64,000 nt of DNA from JBMOOG01 sp049324535. GTDB lineage: Bacteria; Pseudomonadota; Alphaproteobacteria; Rhodobacterales; Rhodobacteraceae. The notes under the pieces were generated by a model. That model ran no database searches. It worked only from the letters and a program-made list of their open reading frames with translations, and was not told the DNA's origin. The stretch spans positions 681,153 to 745,152 of the forward strand of contig JBMOOG010000001.1 in assembly GCA_049324535.1 (NCBI GenBank), written 5' to 3'. Within the stretch, counting starts at the first letter, position 1, and each line of letters starts with the position of its first letter. The position numbers and the translations under genes were made by a program. Shown here piece after piece: positions 15,520-24,085 of this stretch.

Positions 15520-17211
15520 TCAGCGCTGGGCCACCCGCCAGCGCGGGCTTTCCCAGACCGGCGCATTCGACGGCGGCAGCAGCGGGCGGCCCAGAATGTG
15601 GTCGGCCGCCTTCTCGCCGACCATGATCGACGGGGCGTTCAGGTTGCCGTTGGTGATGCGCGGAAAGATGGAACTGTCCGCCACCCGCAGCCGGTCGATG
15701 CCGATGACCCGGCATTCGGGGTCCACGACCGCCATCGGATCGTCGGCCCGGCCCATCCGCGCGGTGCCGCAGGGATGGTAGGCGCTCTCGACATGCGCGC
15801 GCAGGAAGGCGTCGATCTCGGCGTCGGTCTGCACGGCAGGCCCGGGCTGGATCTCGTGCTTCACGAAGGGCCGGAAGGCCTCCTGAGCGAAGATCTCGCG
15901 CGTCAGGCGCACGCAGCGCCGGAACTCCACCCAGTCGTCGGGATGCGACATGTAGTTGAACCGGATCTCGGGGGCCTCGCCCGGATTGCCGGACCGCAGG
16001 CGCACGGTCCCGCGCGACTTCGACCGCATCGGGCCGACATGGGCCTGGAACCCGTGGCCCTCCGCGACGGCCTTGCCATCGTAGCGCACCGCGATCGGCA
16101 GGAAGTGATACTGGATGTCGGGGTAATCGACCCCCGGAGCCGACCGGATGAAGGCGCAGCTCTCGAACTGGTTCGACGCGCCGAGCCCGGTCCGGGTGAA
16201 GAGCCACTGCGCCCCGATCACGGCCTTTCCGAGCAGGTTCCAGTATTTGTAGAGGGTGATCGGCAGCTTGCTGGCGTATTGCATGTAGATCTCCAGATGG
16301 TCCTGGAGATTGGCGCCCACGCCCGGCCGGTCGGCGAGGACCGGGATGCCGTGTTCCGCCAGATGCGCGGCCGGCCCCACCCCCGAAAGCATCAGGAGCT
16401 TCGGCGTGTTCAGCGACGAGGCGGCGAGGATAACCTCGGCGCGCGCCTTCACCACCTCGATATGGCCGCCGCGGTCGATCTCGACGCCCTTCGCCTGGCC
16501 GCGGTCGATGACCACGCGCCGCGCCAGGGCGCGGATGAGCTGCACCCGCCCCGTGCGCAGCGCGGGTTTCAGGTAGGCGTTCGCGGCCGACCAGCGCCGA
16601 CCCTTCCAGATCGTCGCCTCCATCGCGCCGAAGCCTTCCTGCTTCTCGCCGTTGTAGTCGGCCGTCACCTCGTAGCCGGCCTGCCGTCCGGCCTCGACGA
16701 AGGCATGGAACAACGGATTGGCGCGCGGCCCGCGGGTCACGTGCAGGGGCCCGGAGTCGCCGCGATGGGCGCTGTCGCCGCTCTCGCCGCCGTGCCAGGT
16801 CTCCATCCGCCGGAAATAGGGAAGCACGTCGGCGTAGGACCAGCCCTGCGCCCCGGCCTCGGACCAGTGGTCGAAGTCCTTCGCGTGGCCGCGCACGAAG
16901 ACCATGCCGTTGATCGAGGACGATCCCCCGATCACCTTGCCCCGCGGCGTGGCCAGCACCCGTCCGTCCAGATGCGGCTCGGGCTCGGTCTTCAGGCCCC
17001 AGTCGTAAAGCCCCATGTTCATCGGATAGCTGAGCGCCGCCGGCATCTGGATGAAGGGCCCGGCATCCGACCCGCCGTATTCAATCACGATCACCGACTT
17101 GCCGGCCTCGGCCAGCCGATAGGCCGTCGCGCATCCGGCGCTGCCCGCGCCGACGATGACGTAATCCGCCGCAAGCCCGTCGCCGCGCGCCCGTCCGATG
17201 CTGCCGCTCAT
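15520..17211 (-). CDS. betA: Choline dehydrogenase
   Basis: Encodes 563 residues of the GMC oxidoreductase family. It oxidises choline to betaine aldehyde, and the aldehyde further. The FAD-binding VGAGSAGCATAYRL lies at about 21-34, the GMC signature GKVIGGSSSINGMVFVRG around 92-109, and the active-site His479 in YHPCGTARMG. NGNLNAPSIMVGEKAAD near the C-terminus is also typical. It follows betB in a betI-betB-betA operon. Membrane association is usual for the family. The start is an ATG that gives the N-terminal MSGSIGRARG ahead of the FAD domain. Confidence 0.95.
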   Translation of the reverse strand: MSGSIGRARGDGLAADYVIVGAGSAGCATAYRLAEAGKSVIVIEYGGSDAGPFIQMPAALSYPMNMGLYDWGLKTEPEPHLDGRVLATPRGKVIGGSSSINGMVFVRGHAKDFDHWSEAGAQGWSYADVLPYFRRMETWHGGESGDSAHRGDSGPLHVTRGPRANPLFHAFVEAGRQAGYEVTADYNGEKQEGFGAMEATIWKGRRWSAANAYLKPALRTGRVQLIRALARRVVIDRGQAKGVEIDRGGHIEVVKARAEVILAASSLNTPKLLMLSGVGPAAHLAEHGIPVLADRPGVGANLQDHLEIYMQYASKLPITLYKYWNLLGKAVIGAQWLFTRTGLGASNQFESCAFIRSAPGVDYPDIQYHFLPIAVRYDGKAVAEGHGFQAHVGPMRSKSRGTVRLRSGNPGEAPEIRFNYMSHPDDWVEFRRCVRLTREIFAQEAFRPFVKHEIQPGPAVQTDAEIDAFLRAHVESAYHPCGTARMGRADDPMAVVDPECRVIGIDRLRVADSSIFPRITNGNLNAPSIMVGEKAADHILGRPLLPPSNAPVWESPRWRVAQR

Positions 17212-17233
17212 CGCCCGCCTCCGTTGGCCTGGA

Positions 17234-18685
17234 TCAGTAGGGGGCCTCCACCGGCCCCATGTTCACGTAGACCGACTTCACCTGGGTGTAGTGCTCGACC
17301 GCCGCGTGCCCGTTCTCGCGTCCGACACCCGACCGCTTGACGCCGCCGAAGGGGGCCTCGACCGGGGTGAGGTTGTAGGCGTTGATCCAGCACGTCCCGG
17401 CCTCCAGCCGCCCGATCACCCGATGCGCGCGGGCCATGTCGGCCGTGAACACCCCGGCCGCAAGGCCGAAGTCGGTGGCGTTGGCGCGCGCGATCACCTC
17501 GTCCTCGCTGTCGAAGTCGAGAACCGCCATGACCGGGCCGAAGATCTCTTCGCGCGCGATCGTCATCGTGTCGGTCACGTCGGCGAAGACGGTGGGCCGG
17601 ATCCAGAACCCCGCGTTCGGGCCGGCCATGCCCCCGGTGATCAGGCGCGCACCCTCGCGCCGGCCAGCCTCGATGTAGGCCATGACCTTCGCGTGCTGCG
17701 CGGCCGAGATCACCGGACCCATCTGGGTGGCCTCGTCCATGGGATCGCCCAGGCGGATCGCCTCGGTCCGTTCCCTCAGCCGTTCGAGAAAGCGCGCCTT
17801 GATGCCGCGCTGCACGAAGACGCGCGTGCCGTTCGAACAGACCTGCCCGGCCGAATAGAAGTTGCCGAGCATCGCCCCGCCGACCGCGTCCTCGAGCGAG
17901 GCGTCGTCGAAGACGATCAGCGGCGACTTGCCCCCGAGTTCCATGGTGACATGGCGGATGCCCTCGGCCGCCTGGGCATAGACCTTGCGGCCGGTCGGGA
18001 CCGACCCGGTGAGCGAGACCTTCGCGACCCGCGCGTCCGACACCAGTGCCCCACCGACCGCGCCCCGCCCCTGCACCACGTTGAAGAGACCGGGGGGCAG
18101 GCCCGCCTCGGTCAGGATCGCGGCGAGTTCCAGCGCGCCCAGAGGCGTGACCTCGGAGGGCTTGAACACCATCGCATTGCCGAAGGCGAGCGCCGGGGCC
18201 GCCTTCCAGCAGGCGATCTGGGTCGGGTAGTTCCAGGCGCCGATGCCCACGCAGACGCCGATGGGTTCGCGGATCGTGTAGACGAAGTCGCGCCCGAGCG
18301 GGATCGTCTCGCCGGTGACGGTCGGCGCCAGTCCCGCGAAATATTCGAGCGCGTCCGCCCCCGAGGCCGCATCGGCCACGAGCGTTTCCTGAAGCGGCTT
18401 GCCGGTGTCGAGCGTCTCGAGTTCCGACAGCGCACGGTTGCGTTCGCGGATCAGGTCGGCCGCCCGGCGCAGGATCCGCGCGCGTTCGACCGGCCGGGTC
18501 CGGGCCCAGTCGGACTGGGCGCGGGCGGCGGCGGCGAGCGCCCGGTCGATCAGCGCGGGCGTGGCCTCGTGCAGGCGCGCGATCACCTCGCCGGTGGCGG
18601 GGTAGAGCACCTCGAGCGGGGTGCCGGCAGGATCGTCCACGAAGGCGCCGTCGATGAAGTGACTGCCCTTGGGCTGCGCTTTCAT
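17234..18685 (-). CDS. betB: Betaine aldehyde dehydrogenase
   Basis: Encodes 483 residues, the normal BetB size. It oxidises betaine aldehyde to glycine betaine with NAD(P). The catalytic Glu is in MELGGKSPL (about 242-250) and the nucleophilic Cys in GQVCSNGTRVFV (about 280-291). The C-terminal NAYNLTPVEAPFGGVKRSGVG matches the family. The start ATG at 18685 overlaps the betI stop, showing tight coupling. It is 22 bases upstream of betA in the same direction. The frame reads open well upstream, but that part lies inside betI. Confidence 0.95.
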   Translation of the reverse strand: MKAQPKGSHFIDGAFVDDPAGTPLEVLYPATGEVIARLHEATPALIDRALAAAARAQSDWARTRPVERARILRRAADLIRERNRALSELETLDTGKPLQETLVADAASGADALEYFAGLAPTVTGETIPLGRDFVYTIREPIGVCVGIGAWNYPTQIACWKAAPALAFGNAMVFKPSEVTPLGALELAAILTEAGLPPGLFNVVQGRGAVGGALVSDARVAKVSLTGSVPTGRKVYAQAAEGIRHVTMELGGKSPLIVFDDASLEDAVGGAMLGNFYSAGQVCSNGTRVFVQRGIKARFLERLRERTEAIRLGDPMDEATQMGPVISAAQHAKVMAYIEAGRREGARLITGGMAGPNAGFWIRPTVFADVTDTMTIAREEIFGPVMAVLDFDSEDEVIARANATDFGLAAGVFTADMARAHRVIGRLEAGTCWINAYNLTPVEAPFGGVKRSGVGRENGHAAVEHYTQVKSVYVNMGPVEAPY

Positions 18686-19263
18686 GCCTTGGTCTCCAGT
18701 TCGAGCGAAAGGTGGTCCAGCACCAGCGCCGCCGCCGCCGCGCCATCCGGCGTGCCCCTGGTCAGCGCCTCGCGGATGTAGACGCCGTCGATCAGCGCGC
18801 CGAGCCCGCGGGCAATGCCGTCCGCGCGCGCGCCGACCAGCGGCCGCAGGTCGTGCACGAGGTTCGACCGCAGCCGCGCCTGGTAGACGCCGAGGAGCCG
18901 CTTGGCCTCGGGCAGGGTCTGGGCGAGGACGTAGAAGTTGAGCCAGGCGCCCACGACCTCGCGCCGGAAGCTGCCGCTGGCGAAGGAGGCCCGGATGATC
19001 GCGACCAGTCGTCCGCGCGGTCCCTCGGCCGCGGCCAGCGCGCCGCGCACCTCGGCGCCGTAGAGGGTCAGGATATGGCGCATGGCCGCAAGAAAGATCT
19101 GTTCCTTCGAGCCGAAGTAGTGATGCGCCAGCGCCGAGGACATGCCGGCGCGCCGGGCGATCTGCGCCACAGTCACGTCGAGCGAACCCGCGCGGCCGAT
19201 CTCGGCGATCGTCGCCTTGACAAGCGCCTCGCGGCGGATGGGTTCCATACCGACTTTCGGCAT
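18682..19263 (-). CDS. betI: TetR-family repressor BetI
   Basis: Encodes 193 residues, beginning with the characteristic MPKVGMEPIRREALVKATIAEIG. The TetR helix-turn-helix (about 8-55) includes VTVAQIARRAGMSSALAHHYFGSKEQIF. BetI represses the choline-to-betaine genes, and choline relieves repression. The first gene of the operon, it overlaps betB by four bases. A 16-bp palindrome lies 41 bases upstream at 19305-19320, with a near-copy ahead of choX. An in-frame longer start at 19320 would lie inside that operator and was rejected. Confidence 0.94.
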   Translation of the reverse strand: MPKVGMEPIRREALVKATIAEIGRAGSLDVTVAQIARRAGMSSALAHHYFGSKEQIFLAAMRHILTLYGAEVRGALAAAEGPRGRLVAIIRASFASGSFRREVVGAWLNFYVLAQTLPEAKRLLGVYQARLRSNLVHDLRPLVGARADGIARGLGALIDGVYIREALTRGTPDGAAAAALVLDHLSLELETKA

Positions 19264-19304
19264 CCTGCACCTCTGAGCGAAGACGCTTCCTACACTTGCG
19301 TTTG

Positions 19305-19320
19305 TTGACTGGTCAATCAA
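19305..19320. promoter_or_regulatory. Probable BetI operator, betI side
   Basis: TTGACTGGTCAATCAA contains the near-palindrome TTGACTGGTCAA. It matches the site upstream of choX at all but one of 16 positions. Its location just upstream of betI fits autoregulation by BetI. The TTGACT may double as part of a promoter -35 element. Confidence 0.75.
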
Positions 19321-19440
19321 GAAAAACCTCGACCGGCAGCCGCTGCCACGGCTTGGCCGGGCGCCGCAAGTCCGGGTAGGCTGTGCCCGGCAAGCGCTGC
19401 GGGCAGATTCTTCTTGCCTGAGGGCCGACTCGCGCTTTTA

Positions 19441-19456
19441 TTGACTCGTCAATCAA
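19441..19456. promoter_or_regulatory. Probable BetI operator, choX side
   Basis: TTGACTCGTCAATCAA differs from the betI-side site at a single base. It ends 20 bases before the choX start, with the ribosome binding site AGGGAGAG between. A repressor bound here would block the transport operon, so one regulator likely controls both uptake and oxidation of choline. Confidence 0.75.
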
Positions 19457-19476
19457 AGAAAACAGGGAGAGACACA

Positions 19477-20406
19477 ATGACACTCCGCACGACGCTGATG
19501 GCCGTCGCTGCCGCCGCCGGGCTTGCCGCCCCGGCCGTGGGCGCGGGCTGCGACAAGGTGACCTTCGCCGACGTGGGCTGGACGGACATCGCCGCGACGA
19601 CCGGCGCGGCCTCGGTGATCCTTCAGGCCCTTGGCTACGAGACCGACGTCAAGGTCCTGTCGGTGCCGGTGACGTACACGGCGCTGGGCCAGGGGGACGT
19701 GGACGTCTTCCTCGGCAACTGGATGCCGACGATGGAGGCCGACATCGCGCCCTATCGCGAGGCCGGCACGGTCGAGACGATCCGGGCCAATCTGGAAGGC
19801 GCGAAATACACGCTGGCCACCAACGCCAAGGGCGCCGAGCTGGGCATTGCCGACTTTGCCGACATCGCGGCGCACAAGGCCGATCTCGACGGCAAGATCT
19901 ACGGCATCGAGCCCGGCAACGACGGCAACCGCCTGATCCTGGGCATGATCGACAGCGATGCCTTCGGGCTGAAGGGTTTCGAACTGGTCGAGAGCAGCGA
20001 GCAGGGGATGCTGGCCGAGGTGGCGCGCGCCGATGCCGCCGGCAAGCCTATCGTGTTCCTTGGCTGGGAACCCCACCCGATGAACGCCAATTTCACGCTG
20101 ACCTATCTGACTGGCGGCGATGAATACTTCGGGCCGAACCTCGGCGGTGCGACGATCTACACCAACACCCGCAAGGGCTACGCGGCCGAATGCACCAATG
20201 TCGGAAAGTTCCTGGAGAACCTCGTCTTCACCCTGCCGATGGAGAACGAGATCATGGGCAAGATCCTGGACGGCGGCGAGGACCCGAACACCGCCGCCAA
20301 GAGCTGGCTTGCCGGGCACCCCGAAGTCTGGGGCCCCTGGCTGGACGGCGTGACCACCAAGGACGGCGGCGATGCCAAGGCCGCGGTCGAAGCCGCACTG
20401 AAGTGA
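19477..20406 (+). CDS. choX: Choline ABC transporter, substrate-binding protein
   Basis: Encodes 309 residues with a Sec signal peptide (MTLRTTLMAVAAAAGLAAPAVGA, cleavage about residue 23). It is an OpuAC-type periplasmic protein that captures choline for ChoW/ChoV. Diagnostic segments are the N-terminal CDKVTFADVGWTDIAATT, FLGNWMPTMEADI and VFLGWEPHPMN, the aromatic residues of which form the quaternary-amine cage in ChoX. It is preceded by a palindromic operator and is divergent from betI. The gap to choW (137 bases) carries strong hairpins that may set differential expression. Confidence 0.93.
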   Translation: MTLRTTLMAVAAAAGLAAPAVGAGCDKVTFADVGWTDIAATTGAASVILQALGYETDVKVLSVPVTYTALGQGDVDVFLGNWMPTMEADIAPYREAGTVETIRANLEGAKYTLATNAKGAELGIADFADIAAHKADLDGKIYGIEPGNDGNRLILGMIDSDAFGLKGFELVESSEQGMLAEVARADAAGKPIVFLGWEPHPMNANFTLTYLTGGDEYFGPNLGGATIYTNTRKGYAAECTNVGKFLENLVFTLPMENEIMGKILDGGEDPNTAAKSWLAGHPEVWGPWLDGVTTKDGGDAKAAVEAALK

Positions 20407-20416
20407 ACGCGGGCAG

Positions 20417-20437
20417 GCCGGGGGCGCCGCCCCCGGC
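20417..20437 (+). promoter_or_regulatory. GC-rich hairpin in the choX-choW gap
   Basis: GCCGGGGGC (20417-20425) and GCCCCCGGC (20429-20437) form a perfect nine-base stem with a very short loop. No T-run follows, so it is more likely an mRNA-stability or partial attenuator structure than a true terminator. It fits the need for excess binding protein over membrane subunits. Confidence 0.5.
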
Positions 20438-20501
20438 CCGCAGGATGCGCGGGCCCAGAGCGAAGGCCCGGACCCGCGGGATGCGCGGGCCAAGGCGAAG
20501 G
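20437..20501 (+). repeat. Two tandem 29-30 base palindromic repeats
   Basis: Unit 1 (20437-20466) and unit 2 (20473-20501) share the pattern CCCGCRGGATGCGCGGGCC followed by an AG-rich GCGAAGG. Each unit can fold, pairing CCCGC with GCGGG. Such short GC-rich palindromic units are frequent in the intergenic regions of this bacterial group and resemble REP elements. The repeats lie between choX and choW. Confidence 0.65.
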
Positions 20502-20543
20502 GGTGCGTCCGACGCCCCGCAATCCGGCACAGGGACAGGGTGC

Positions 20544-21392
20544 ATGGAAGGCTTGATGGACTGGCTTACCGGGACGAAGATTCCGGTTGGGCGGACGGCC
20601 AAGGCGGTGTTCGACTGGCTGAAGGCCCATGCGACCGGGTTCTTCGACGCCCTGTCGGCGGCGATGCAGGGGCTGATCGACGCCATCCTCTGGGTGTTGC
20701 AGTCGCCGCCGGCGCTGGTGGTGATCGCGGTCTTCGTGGGCCTCACCTGGTTCATCCAGAGATCCTGGCAGACGGCGCTTCTGGTCTTGCTGGGCTTTCT
20801 CTTCATCCTCAACCAGGGCTACTGGAAGGCCACCACCGAAAGCCTGACGCTGGTCCTGTCCTCCTGCGTGGTCTGCATGGCGCTCGGCGTGCCGATCGGG
20901 ATCGCCGCGGCGCATCGGCCGCGGCTCTACGCCTGGATGCGGCCGGTGCTCGACCTGATGCAGACGCTGCCAACCTTCGTCTATCTGATCCCGGCGATCG
21001 TCTTCTTCGGCATCGGGATGGTGCCCGGCCTCATCGCCACCGTCATCTTCGTGCTGCCCGCACCGATCCGGCTGACGCATCTTGGCGTGTCCTCGACGCC
21101 CGAGCCGCTTCTCGAGGCGGCGCGCGCCTTCGGGGCGACCTCGCGGCAGGTGCTCTGGAAGGTCGAGCTGCCGAGCGCCGCCCCGCAGATCATGGCGGGG
21201 CTGAACCAGACCATCATGCTGTCGCTGTCGATGGTGGTGATCGCGGCCCTGGTCGGCGCCAACGGGCTGGGCGTGCCGGTGGTGCGGGCGCTGAATTCGG
21301 TCAACACCGCGCTCGGCTTCGAATCGGGCTTCATAATCGTTGTCGTCGCGATCATCCTTGACCGCATGCTGCGGTGGGAGCGTCGGAGATGA
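20544..21392 (+). CDS. choW: Choline ABC transporter, permease
   Basis: Encodes 282 residues with about six membrane helices (about 52-73, 76-92, 98-116, 137-160, 205-225 and 250-275). The binding-protein-dependent transport loop is EAARAFGATSRQVLWKVELPSAAPQIMAG (about 190-218), containing the EAA contact motif for the ATPase. It belongs to the OpuAB/ProW group. An in-frame ATG at 20556 is an alternative start. The stop overlaps the choV start (ATGA), so these two are translationally coupled. Confidence 0.93.
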   Translation: MEGLMDWLTGTKIPVGRTAKAVFDWLKAHATGFFDALSAAMQGLIDAILWVLQSPPALVVIAVFVGLTWFIQRSWQTALLVLLGFLFILNQGYWKATTESLTLVLSSCVVCMALGVPIGIAAAHRPRLYAWMRPVLDLMQTLPTFVYLIPAIVFFGIGMVPGLIATVIFVLPAPIRLTHLGVSSTPEPLLEAARAFGATSRQVLWKVELPSAAPQIMAGLNQTIMLSLSMVVIAALVGANGLGVPVVRALNSVNTALGFESGFIIVVVAIILDRMLRWERRR

Positions 21393-22447
21393 CCGTGATC
21401 ACCGACCCCAGGCAGACGGCCGGCATCGCGGTGCGCTTCGACAACGTCTCGATCGTCTTCGGCCCGAACCCGGACCGCGCCCTGCCGCTGATGGACGCCG
21501 GCCAGAGCCGGGCCGAGATCCAGCAGGCCACCGGCCAGGTGCTGGGGGTGCACAACTGTTCGCTCGACGTCGCCGAGGGCGAGATCCTCGTGCTCATGGG
21601 CCTGTCGGGGTCGGGGAAATCGACGCTGTTGCGGGCGGTGAACGGGCTCAATCCGGTCTGCCGGGGGGCGGTGCAGGTCTGCGACGGCAACGCGCTTGTG
21701 GACGTGACGCACGCCGATGCCGCGACCCTGCGCCGGATCCGGCTGAGCCGGGTGGCGATGGTCTTCCAGCAGTTCGGCCTGCTGCCCTGGCGCAGCGTGC
21801 GCGAAAACGTCGGGCTGGGCCTCGAGCTTGGCGGCATGTCCAAGGCCGAGCGGCGCGACCGGGTCGATGCGCAGCTTGCCCTGGTGCATCTGACCGATTG
21901 GGCCGACCGGCGGGTGGGCGAGCTTTCCGGCGGCATGCAGCAGCGGGTGGGCCTGGCGCGGGCCTTCGCCACCGAGGCGCCGATCCTGCTGATGGACGAG
22001 CCCTTCTCGGCGCTCGATCCGCTGATCCGATCCAAGCTGCAGGATGAGCTTCTGGACCTGCAGGCCACGCTGAAGCGCACGATCATCTTCGTCAGCCACG
22101 ATCTGGACGAGGCGTTCAAGATCGGCAACCGCATTGCGCTGATGGAAGGCGGGCGGATCGTGCAGTGCGGTCAGGCGCGCGAGATCATCGCGCGGCCGGC
22201 CTCGGGCTATGTCGCGGACTTCGTCGCCCACATGAACCCTCTGGGCGTGCTGACCGCCGGCGACATCATGCAGGCCGAGCCGGGCGGAACCGACGGGTTG
22301 CCGGACATTGCCGCCGAGGCGCCGGTGCGCGAGGTCATGGAGCGGCTGCTGACCGCCCCGGCGCTGGCCGTGACCGCGGATGGGCGCAGGCTGGGCCGCA
22401 TCAGCCGCGAGTCGGTCCTGCGCCGGCTGCTTGACCCGCGCGGCTAG
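21389..22447 (+). CDS. choV: Choline ABC transporter, ATP-binding protein
   Basis: Encodes 352 residues. The ATPase domain has Walker A GLSGSGKST (about 71-79), Q-loop VFQQFGLLPW, signature LSGGMQQRVGLARA and Walker B PILLMDEPFSALDPL, with the switch His in FVSHDLDEA. The C-terminal extension beyond about residue 270 contains a reduced CBS-like part, as in OpuAA/ProV proteins. The start ATG at 21389 overlaps choW; an alternative start 15 bases upstream lies within choW. The stop CTAG is shared with the convergent EamA gene. Confidence 0.94.
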   Translation: MTVITDPRQTAGIAVRFDNVSIVFGPNPDRALPLMDAGQSRAEIQQATGQVLGVHNCSLDVAEGEILVLMGLSGSGKSTLLRAVNGLNPVCRGAVQVCDGNALVDVTHADAATLRRIRLSRVAMVFQQFGLLPWRSVRENVGLGLELGGMSKAERRDRVDAQLALVHLTDWADRRVGELSGGMQQRVGLARAFATEAPILLMDEPFSALDPLIRSKLQDELLDLQATLKRTIIFVSHDLDEAFKIGNRIALMEGGRIVQCGQAREIIARPASGYVADFVAHMNPLGVLTAGDIMQAEPGGTDGLPDIAAEAPVREVMERLLTAPALAVTADGRRLGRISRESVLRRLLDPRG

Positions 22448-23349
22448 TCGGCCGGGGCCGGCGGTGTCACCTGCCGGCGCAACCGGGCCTCGCGCCAGGT
22501 GATGAAGCTGATCGCGCCGATGATGATCGCCCCGCCGGTCAGCACCATCGGATCGATCCGTTCGTGGAACACCAGGGCGCCGAGAAGGGTTGCCCAGACC
22601 AACTGGAGGAAGGTCACCGGCTGCGTCACCGTGACCGGTGCGGCGGCGAAGGCCCGGGTCATGGCGTAGTGGCCGAAGGTGGCGAAGGCCGCCACCAGCC
22701 CGAGCCAGCCGACCTGCACCGCCGTGGGCGGCGTCCAGGACGCCGCGGCAAAGGGCGCAAGGCCCGCGGTGACCGTCAGCGACATCATGGCGACCACCGT
22801 CGCCGGCCTGGCCAGTCCCGAGAGACGCTTGGCAATCACGTAGGAGAGGCCGAAGCAGGTCGCGGCCCCGAGCTGCGCGACATGGCCCAGCTCGAGCGTC
22901 CTGAGACCCGGCCGCAGGATGATCGCGGCGCCCACAAGGGCGACCGCGATGGCAAGGATGCGGCGCAGGGCGAGCCGCTCGCCTAGAAACAGCGCCGCGC
23001 CAAGCGTGACCACCACCGGGTTGAGATAGCCGATCGCGGTGACTTCCGCGACCGGCAGCCGCGCCATCGCGTAGAACCACAGGATCACGGCGGCGGTGTG
23101 GAGTGCACCGCGGCCGAGGAACAGCGGCAGGCTGCCCCTCGGCAGGCCGTTGCGCAGGATGCCGGCGACGGCCGGCAGCAGGAAGACCAGCCCCAAGGCG
23201 AACCGGATGAAGGCGCTTTGCGCCGCCGGCAGGTCGGTGCCGAGATGGCGCACGATGCCGGTCACGCCCACGAAGCTCAGCCCCGATACCAGCATCCACA
23301 GGACCCCGGCGACGGGGCGGTTTTCAGAAGGCTTCGGCGGACGGGTCAT
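22444..23349 (-). CDS. EamA/DMT-family transporter
   Basis: Encodes 301 residues with about ten membrane helices in two EamA repeats (about 15-145 and 155-285). The first repeat includes FIRFALGLVFLLPAVAG and the LNPVVVTLGAALFLGERL motif of the family. Its substrate cannot be predicted; drug/metabolite and amino-acid efflux roles are common. The ATG at 23349 gives a cytoplasmic N-terminus, MTRPPKPSENRPVAG. Its end overlaps the choV stop tail to tail by four bases. Confidence 0.87.
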   Translation of the reverse strand: MTRPPKPSENRPVAGVLWMLVSGLSFVGVTGIVRHLGTDLPAAQSAFIRFALGLVFLLPAVAGILRNGLPRGSLPLFLGRGALHTAAVILWFYAMARLPVAEVTAIGYLNPVVVTLGAALFLGERLALRRILAIAVALVGAAIILRPGLRTLELGHVAQLGAATCFGLSYVIAKRLSGLARPATVVAMMSLTVTAGLAPFAAASWTPPTAVQVGWLGLVAAFATFGHYAMTRAFAAAPVTVTQPVTFLQLVWATLLGALVFHERIDPMVLTGGAIIIGAISFITWREARLRRQVTPPAPAD

Positions 23350-23393
23350 TGCGCACACAGCCAAGCCGATCCGGTGGGCGACGGCAAGCCGGA

Positions 23394-23996
23394 TCAGCGC
23401 AGCACAAGCCCGGCGGCGACCGACCACATCAGAAGACCCACGCCGGCATCGAGCACACGCCAGGCCGCCGGCCGCGCGAAGACCGGCGCCAGCAGGCGGG
23501 CGCCATAGCCGAGCGTGGCGAAGAAGAGGAGCGATCCAAGCGCGGCCCCCACGGCGAAGGCCGCCTCGGCGCCGGGATACTGCGCCGCCACCGAGCCGAG
23601 CAGCACCACGGTATCAAGCCAGACGTGGGGATTGAGCCAGGTCAGCGCGGCCAGCGTTGCAAGGGTCGTGCCCAGAGGTGCGCGCTGGCCGTCGGCCGGG
23701 CGCAGGCTCTCGCCGCCGCGCCAGGCGGACCGGAAGGCGCGGGCGCCGTACCAGACAAGGAAGGCCACGCCGCCCCAGAGCAGGACGCTGCGCAGCCCGG
23801 GCAGGGCGTCGGTGATGACCCCGAGGCCCGCGACACCCGCGGCGATCAGCAGCGCGTCCGAGATCGCGCAGAAGGCCACCACCGCCAGGACGTGTTCGCG
23901 GCGCAGGCCCTGCCGCAGCACGAAGGCGTTCTGGGCGCCGATCACCGAGATCAGGGCAAGCGAAAGCCGGAGGCCGGCGAAGAAGGCGATGGTCAT
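23394..23996 (-). CDS. LysE/ArgO-type amino-acid exporter
   Basis: Encodes 200 residues with five to six membrane helices. The family start IGAQNAFVLRQGLRREHV (about 19-36) and TWLNPHVWLDTVVLLGS (about 118-134) are diagnostic of LysE/ArgO, which export lysine or arginine. It is divergent from a LysR-type gene of the ArgP/LysG group, the standard regulatory arrangement. The ATG at 23996 was selected over an upstream in-frame start, because it sits at the conserved hydrophobic N-terminus. Confidence 0.92.
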   Translation of the reverse strand: MTIAFFAGLRLSLALISVIGAQNAFVLRQGLRREHVLAVVAFCAISDALLIAAGVAGLGVITDALPGLRSVLLWGGVAFLVWYGARAFRSAWRGGESLRPADGQRAPLGTTLATLAALTWLNPHVWLDTVVLLGSVAAQYPGAEAAFAVGAALGSLLFFATLGYGARLLAPVFARPAAWRVLDAGVGLLMWSVAAGLVLR

Positions 23997-24043
23997 GGAT
24001 ACCCCGTGTCGGAAGACGGCTTGATCTGCGGTCACCCATCGGA

Positions 24044-24077
24044 CTTAATCAAGTTAAGGATCCTTGTCCGAGTTAAG
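24044..24077. promoter_or_regulatory. Probable ArgP/LysG operator between lysE and its regulator
   Basis: CTTAA (24044-24048) and TTAAG (24054-24058) form a perfect inverted repeat with a five-base spacer. A further TTAAG half-site lies at 24073-24077, about two helical turns away. LysR-type activators of LysE bind this kind of site in the divergent promoter region. The match is to the general LysR pattern, not to a defined consensus. Confidence 0.6.
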
Positions 24078-24085
24078 AAGAATTC

